Shown: positions 5,228-8,740 of the stretch, one piece after another
How positions within the stretch are numbered: position 1 is the first letter of the stretch
Layout of the letters: the number at the start of each line of letters is the position of its first letter
Origin: Candidatus Cloacimonadota bacterium
GTDB lineage: Bacteria; Cloacimonadota; Cloacimonadia; JGIOTU-2
Length of the DNA: 8,740 nucleotides
Direction of reading: 5' to 3'
NCBI GenBank assembly: GCA_014384665.1
Contig: JACNFI010000001.1
Span: 1-8,740, forward strand
Program-made: the position numbers and the translations under genes
Notes under the pieces: generated by a model
What the model was told of the DNA's origin: nothing
The model's database searches: none
The model's input: only the letters and a program-made list of their open reading frames with translations

Positions 5228-5860
5228 TTATTTGAAAACCTCCCCTGTCTCTTTATACCACAAAACAAAGTCAAGATGACTCATTGGAATTTTTATATCT
5301 TTAGAAAATTCTTTCATCTTTTCTTCAATCGCAAGATATTTTTCCTTTGACAGTAGCTTTGGAATTTCATCAATTACTTTTAATAACTTCAAGTTTTTCA
5401 AAATATGCCTATCCAGAATTGCAAGATTTTCTCCTAATCCAATATTTCGTAGAAAATGACTTGCCTCTTTATAGCCAAACCCTTTTATATTATGGACTAG
5501 CCATTCTCTTCTCAAATAAATATCAATATCCTTTTTAAGAAATTTCAGGACTTTTATATATTTTTTTCTTGCTTCAATAATATATCTTGATTTGTTATTA
5601 TGAAACCTGACTCCATTTAATTTTTTTGCGATTTGGTTTTTATTTCCGTTGAATAATAAATTTTTTTCTATAAGATTCTCAACAGCCTCCCAGCAAGATT
5701 TTGCTCTTGATTGAGGGGTTAGAATACAAAAAACAAGTTCAGCAAAAATGGCTTCATCACTTCCTATTTGTCCAATTTCCCTAAATTCGTTTAACCTTGA
5801 TTGTATTTTATCTTTTATAGTTGAGTAGATTTTTTTTATTTCTCCGATATAATGTTTCAT
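5228..5860 (-). CDS. ogg: 8-oxoguanine DNA glycosylase/AP lyase, Ogg2-like HhH-GPD family
   Basis: A base-excision repair enzyme that removes oxidised guanine and cleaves the abasic strand. The 210-residue product has the length and pattern of archaeal/Thermotoga-type Ogg. The helix-hairpin-helix segment NIKGFGYKEASHFLRNIG supplies the presumed catalytic lysine K131, and D150 in AILDRHIL is the conserved aspartate of the GPD motif. FCILTPQSRAKSCWEAV near residue 44 is also family-typical. There is no iron-sulphur Cys cluster, which separates it from endonuclease III. A longer frame starts at 5932, but its extra residues (LCVLCVCFVSFVV) are translated from the CACAAAGG direct repeats and are not plausible. 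The ATG at 5860, with AGGAT ten bases upstream, is chosen. Its position directly before perR suggests a shared oxidative-damage role, though perR has its own promoter. Confidence 0.88.
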   Translation of the reverse strand: MKHYIGEIKKIYSTIKDKIQSRLNEFREIGQIGSDEAIFAELVFCILTPQSRAKSCWEAVENLIEKNLLFNGNKNQIAKKLNGVRFHNNKSRYIIEARKKYIKVLKFLKKDIDIYLRREWLVHNIKGFGYKEASHFLRNIGLGENLAILDRHILKNLKLLKVIDEIPKLLSKEKYLAIEEKMKEFSKDIKIPMSHLDFVLWYKETGEVFK

Positions 5861-5878
5861 ATGAAAATCGATCCTAAC

Positions 5879-5914
5879 CACAAAGGACACAAAGCAAACA
5901 CAAAGGACACAAAG
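5879..5914. repeat. Direct repeat CACAAAGGACACAAAG, two copies
   Basis: The 16-bp sequence is present exactly at 5879-5894 and 5899-5914, a 20-bp period. It lies in the 5' region of the glycosylase gene, where its reverse complement causes a spurious N-terminal extension in a naive gene call. A partial copy (CCACAAAGG) recurs at 6010-6018 and an inverted fragment (CCTTTGTG) at 5961-5968. Such CACAAAG/CACGAAG strings are a common kind of dispersed intergenic repeat in uncultured bacteria. Confidence 0.7.
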
Positions 5915-5966
5915 AAAATAATATAACAACATTAATCAATGGAAATAACATTTTCATGCTCCTTTG

Positions 5967-6123
5967 TGCCGATATATCGGCATGTATGTTTCATCTGAAA
6001 ATCCTTTCGCCACAAAGGTTCATCCTTCGCAGTAGCAGTCCTACTGCTACGGAGAACAAGCAAGGAGAAGGGGAATTTCAGTCATCCCTATCTTTTCCAC
6101 CAGAGGTGGATCTGCCTTTGGCA
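5967..6123. repeat. Cluster of four compact palindromes in gene-free DNA
   Basis: Four perfect hairpin-forming words lie within 157 bases: TGCCGATATATCGGCA (5967-5982); GTAGCAGT-CCT-ACTGCTAC (6032-6050); TCCACC-AGA-GGTGGA (6096-6110); TGCC-TTT-GGCA (6113-6123). They sit inside GC-richer repeat-like text that continues to about 6160 (GAGAGGGGCTGAGGGTGAG), in contrast to the AT-rich DNA that follows. None has a coding frame or a terminator U-tract. The design resembles the hairpin words of the mosaic elements at 1979-2166 and 2693-2858, although the sequences differ. Confidence 0.65.
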
Positions 6124-6165
6124 TGAGAAGAGAGGGGCTGAGGGTGAGTTAGGAAAAGTCTATTT

Positions 6166-6639
6166 TGCAGGTCTCATTTTTTAATATAAAGTAATTTTAC
6201 AAAATTTTAAAAATATTTGTCAGGAATTTTCTACTCATTTTTATAAATACTCCAATTTTTTATAATAATTTTAGCATCAATTGTAATTTATCAGTATATA
6301 ATTATCTTATTAGAAAAAAATAAAGATAAATCATCTTGATGAACCGTTGAGATAATCTTTAATTTTATTTATTAGGAAATTTACTAAAGAGCTTGTATTA
6401 AAATATAAATTTTGTTGTCATTCTTAATGAAATAAAAAGCAGCAAATAATCTATTATTAAGCACATTGTAGTAAGTTATGAAGATCGTGTCTGCCAATTG
6501 GTTGGTTATTTTTGTCACAGATTAATTTTTATTTTTTCTTTATTCAGCCTTTAAAGATGATGGTTTACATAATTCATATTAATTAGGTCCCAATCAAAAA
6601 AATTGACATCTTTTTTAGGTATATATTTATTATAATTAT
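6166..6639. other. AT-rich gene-free stretch before the M50 protease gene
   Basis: No open frame with protein-like composition is seen on either strand and no RNA gene is recognised. Apart from a candidate promoter at its end (6603-6633), it holds only weak, A/T-based inverted repeats such as AAAGAT near 6322 facing ATCTTT near 6355, and a GCCAATTGG at about 6492 that recalls part of the mosaic-element palindrome. It separates the divergent glycosylase and protease genes. Confidence 0.5.
6603..6633 (+). promoter_or_regulatory. Candidate promoter of the M50 protease gene
   Basis: TTGACA at 6603-6608 is followed after 19 bases by TATTAT (6628-6633). The spacer is longer than ideal. The start codon at 6640 falls at the position expected for the transcription start, and no SD is present, so a leaderless message is possible. 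A TATAAT at 6631-6636 lies too close to the ATG to be used for this start. Confidence 0.35.
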
Positions 6640-7272
6640 ATGAATGTAATATATCAGGTTTTTATATTAATTTTTCCAATACTTTATGCTTTAACTGTGC
6701 ATGAGTTTTCACACGGTTATGTAGCATATCGTTTGGGAGATGATACTGCAAAAAGAGCTGGCAGGTTGACATTAAACCCCATTAAACACTTAGACCCTCT
6801 TGGCACCATTATGCTTTTTATTGCTCATATTGGCTGGGCAAGACCTGTTCCAATAAATCCATATAATTTCAGGAATATTAAGAGAGATACTGCGTATGTG
6901 GCGCTTGCAGGACCAGCAGCAAATTTTATAAGTGCTGTTATTTTTAGTTTAATCTTTAATTTTCTCAATTCAACCTTCAATGCTTCTTTGAATAATATCT
7001 TTATGATTATTGTTTTCTATACAATTTTTATTAATGTTGCCTTAGGTCTTTTTAATCTTATTCCGTTTCCGCCACTTGACGGCTCGAAAATTTTGGGTGC
7101 TTTTCTTTCTGATGAAGCATATTTTAAATATCAACGGTTTGAAAGGAAAGGAGCTTTTATATTGATTGGGATTATCATTCTTGGAAATCTTATGGGATTA
7201 AACATCATAGGTAGAATTATTATCCCACCAATCAGAGTGATTGTTGGATTATTGACAGGTGTATCAATATAA
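6640..7272 (+). CDS. Site-2 protease family membrane metalloprotease (peptidase M50)
   Basis: An intramembrane zinc protease-like protein of 210 residues with several hydrophobic segments (roughly 1-30, 52-66, 86-112, 118-146 and 170-190). The zinc-binding motif HEFSH is at residues 21-25 in the first segment. The third ligand is expected at D147 in NLIPFPPLDG. TLNPIKHLDPLGTI and GPAANF are further signatures of the small M50 group related to the sporulation/YwhC-type proteins. No PDZ or CBS domain is attached, so the substrate is unknown. The gene is followed 127 bases later by scpA on the same strand; this M50-scpA neighbourhood recurs in many bacteria, often with trpS between them, which is absent here. 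The family is secure and the cellular role is not known. Confidence 0.93.
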   Translation: MNVIYQVFILIFPILYALTVHEFSHGYVAYRLGDDTAKRAGRLTLNPIKHLDPLGTIMLFIAHIGWARPVPINPYNFRNIKRDTAYVALAGPAANFISAVIFSLIFNFLNSTFNASLNNIFMIIVFYTIFINVALGLFNLIPFPPLDGSKILGAFLSDEAYFKYQRFERKGAFILIGIIILGNLMGLNIIGRIIIPPIRVIVGLLTGVSI

Positions 7273-7399
7273 AAAATAGGAATTATGATTTATATCTAAA
7301 TAAGATTTTTTAATTTCAAATATACATTTCTAATTTTTTGGGTAAAAAAGAATTCCAGTTTGTATCTTTGTTTTCATTTGTTGAAAATGGACTTATAAT

Positions 7400-8125
7400 A
7401 TGACTGAAAAATATAAGATAAAACTTCCGAATTTTGAAGGACCTCTGGATTTACTCCTTTTTCTTATTCGTAAACATAAGATTGATATTAGGGATATACC
7501 TATCTCTTTTATACTATCAGAGTATCTCAAATATCTTTCCATTATGAAGGAACTAAATATTGCAGTTGAGGGTGCATTTTTAGAAATGGCAGCAACATTA
7601 ATTCATATTAAACTTCGCACCCTTTTGCCAAGACCAATTCAAGAAGAAGAGGAAGACCTTGAAGAAGAATTAGTACAAAACCTTATTGAATATCAGAGGA
7701 TAAAAGAAGTTTCAGAAATGCTCTTTAACCGTGCTGAAGAAAATAGATATTATTTTTATCCACCTGTGAACAAAGATACAAGAAAAGAGATTCAAGACTT
7801 TGCGATTTCCTACAATATTGAGCAGGATGCTGGTGACCTCTATGATTTAATCAAAGCATTACAAAAATTTCTCATTAAACATCCACAAGAAACCCCACAG
7901 AATTTTAATTTAGAAAAAATCAAGATTGAAGATAAGATTAAAGAGATTCGGAAGTTGCTTAGAAAAAATAAGAAAATCTTATTTTCGGATATTATACAAA
8001 GATGCAGTAAATTGGAGATAATTACCTTTTTTCTTGCTATTCTGGAACTTATACGACTGAAAAAAATTTCTGTATTTCAGAACAAACAGTTTTCTGAAAT
8101 TCATATTTCAAAAAGAAAGAAATAA
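7400..8125 (+). CDS. scpA: Segregation and condensation protein A (kleisin of the SMC complex)
   Basis: ScpA links the SMC dimer heads and, with ScpB, forms the condensin-like complex that compacts and separates chromosomes. The 241 residues match the family. The N-terminal domain opens with the signature FEGPLDLLLFLIRKHKIDI (about 12-30), then EYLKYL and EMAATLIHIKLRTLLP (about 62-77), followed by an acidic linker (EEEEDLEEE). The C terminus (about 170-241) forms the winged helix that contacts SMC, recognisable by TFFLAILELIRLKKISVFQ. No SD precedes the ATG, and a TATAAT abuts it (7394-7399). It probably shares transcription with the M50 gene, since no terminator was found in the 127-base gap. 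The usual partner scpB does not follow: the gene ends in a strong terminator and the next gene is on the opposite strand. Confidence 0.96.
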   Translation: MTEKYKIKLPNFEGPLDLLLFLIRKHKIDIRDIPISFILSEYLKYLSIMKELNIAVEGAFLEMAATLIHIKLRTLLPRPIQEEEEDLEEELVQNLIEYQRIKEVSEMLFNRAEENRYYFYPPVNKDTRKEIQDFAISYNIEQDAGDLYDLIKALQKFLIKHPQETPQNFNLEKIKIEDKIKEIRKLLRKNKKILFSDIIQRCSKLEIITFFLAILELIRLKKISVFQNKQFSEIHISKRKK

Positions 8126-8153
8126 AAAAGGCAGAATATATTCTGCCTTTTTT
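8124..8153. terminator. Bidirectional rho-independent terminator between scpA and the Spy-like gene
   Basis: A 30-bp perfect palindrome: six A, an 18-bp self-complementary core beginning GGCAGAAT and ending ATTCTGCC, then six T. It starts within the scpA stop codon and lies 25 bases beyond the stop of the convergent gene. A GC-based stem followed by T-runs on both strands can serve both transcripts. Confidence 0.93.
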
Positions 8154-8177
8154 ATTTGATAATATCATTTTTCGGTC

Positions 8178-8654
8178 TTAATGCCCACTCTGAAATTTTT
8201 CTCTCATTTTAAGTATTTTCTCATGCAACTGCTCACCAAAAGAACGGTTAAAGACTATGAATTTTGCAAACTGTTCCTCTGTGAGATGTGAACGCAACTT
8301 TTGGTAAAGCTTTTCTCTTTCTTTTTCAAAATTCTTATGCATTTCCAGAAGTTTGTCATTAAGAGCTTCAAGACCTTTTATATTTTCCTGTTTAATTGCA
8401 AATTCAATTTCATTGATAGTTTGCTTACGCTCAAAATGAAATGTTTCGCGATTTTTTTCAATTTCTTTTAGAATGGGAAGCACCCCTTCGCTTTCCTCTT
8501 CACTCAAATCAAGGACTTTTAGCATTTCCAATGTGCGGTATTGCTTTACTATTTCGCCTTTTTGGTGTGGGAAATGCCCTTTCGGATTCGCAAATGCTGT
8601 TGTTGAGATGAGCAATAAGATTATTGCAACTGCAATAATTCTTGATATTTTCAT
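8178..8654 (-). CDS. Spy/CpxP-like periplasmic protein with LTxxQ motif
   Basis: A secreted, mostly helical and highly charged protein of 158 residues. Residues 1-22 are a clear signal peptide with a basic start (MKISR), a hydrophobic core (AVAIILLLIS) and a likely cut after AFA. The mature part has a degenerate first motif (LDLSEEE, about 48-54), a long heptad-like helix rich in Glu, Lys and Leu (about 60-120), and the motif LTEEQFAKF (about 125-133). This is the pattern of the LTxxQ/Spy-CpxP group, whose characterised members are envelope stress proteins and ATP-independent chaperones. The ATG at 8654 follows AAAGGAG by six bases. The gene is convergent with scpA and appears to be a separate unit with its own promoter. 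Chaperone versus metal-stress sensing cannot be decided from the sequence. Confidence 0.8.
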   Translation of the reverse strand: MKISRIIAVAIILLLISTTAFANPKGHFPHQKGEIVKQYRTLEMLKVLDLSEEESEGVLPILKEIEKNRETFHFERKQTINEIEFAIKQENIKGLEALNDKLLEMHKNFEKEREKLYQKLRSHLTEEQFAKFIVFNRSFGEQLHEKILKMREKFQSGH

Positions 8655-8674
8655 CTTAATCTCCTTTCTCTTTT

Positions 8675-8680
8675 ATTATA
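8675..8680 (-). promoter_or_regulatory. -10 element of the Spy-like gene
   Basis: TATAAT on the minus strand lies 20 bases before the start codon and just upstream of the SD. No convincing -35 is seen 16-18 bases further upstream, so the promoter may need an activator or the element may be fortuitous. Confidence 0.35.
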
Positions 8681-8740
8681 TTTGTTCTGCAAAATGAGTA
8701 ATTTCACTTTATTTCTGGCTATGGCTTGCTTCGTCAAGAC

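Noticed and set aside
5861..5932. A 24-residue N-terminal extension of the glycosylase resembling a hydrophobic, Cys-rich leader
   Set aside because: It is the translation of the CACAAAGG direct repeats. The ATG at 5860 has a spaced AGGAT and gives the family-typical start.
6322..6360. Possible small RNA or attenuator hairpin before the M50 gene
   Set aside because: The pairing is weak, A/T-only and interrupted, with no associated promoter or U-tract.
6630..6644. A second PerR-box-like match (TTATAATTATATGAA, 11/14) over the M50 start codon
   Set aside because: It lies in extremely AT-rich DNA, overlaps the start codon and precedes a gene with no known oxidative role. It mainly shows how easily such matches arise by chance.

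Overview
The window is AT-rich chromosomal DNA from a bacterium that looks anaerobic. It encodes a nearly complete oxygen, superoxide and peroxide detoxification set of the kind found in strict anaerobes: rubrerythrin, desulfoferrodoxin, flavodiiron protein and high-molecular-weight rubredoxin. A secreted Spy/CpxP-like protein suggests a diderm envelope. The AT bias, intergenic repeat 'phrases' and gene content would suit an uncultured candidate-phylum anaerobe, but nothing here fixes the taxon. No rRNA, tRNA, CRISPR array or transposase gene was recognised.

Layout. Bases 1-397 hold the 3' end of an unrecognised plus-strand gene. From 5860 down to 722 seven minus-strand genes follow one another, in transcription order: OGG-type DNA glycosylase, perR, hrb (flavin reductase-rubredoxin), fprA, a ferritin-like diiron protein, dfx and rbr. 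perR-hrb-fprA are packed within 2-8 bases of each other, with Shine-Dalgarno (SD) sequences inside the preceding gene. fprA, the ferritin-like gene, dfx and rbr are separated by about 200-bp gaps filled with repeats. Bases 5861-6639 are gene-free and carry repeats next to the glycosylase and plain AT-rich DNA further on. Then come two plus-strand genes, an M50 site-2-type protease and scpA, followed by a perfect bidirectional terminator and a convergent minus-strand Spy/CpxP-like gene.

How the genes work together. Hrb can pass reducing equivalents from NAD(P)H to FprA, which reduces O2 (or NO). Dfx reduces superoxide to peroxide, rubrerythrin reduces peroxide to water, and the ferritin-like protein may handle iron or peroxide. 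PerR, with all five regulatory metal ligands conserved, is the likely peroxide sensor. The glycosylase would repair 8-oxoguanine. A PerR-box-like sequence overlaps the predicted -10 of perR.

The most unusual content is between and inside the genes. (1) Hairpin 'words' separated by GTCAT/ATGAC boxes occur in two homologous copies that bracket the ferritin-like gene as direct repeats. (2) Two GC-capped inverted repeats with the same termini lie 3' of dfx and rbr. (3) CACGAAC or CACAAAG repeats lie in the 5' regions of rbr and the glycosylase gene. (4) A full-strength SD and ATG inside hrb could make a free rubredoxin from the same message.
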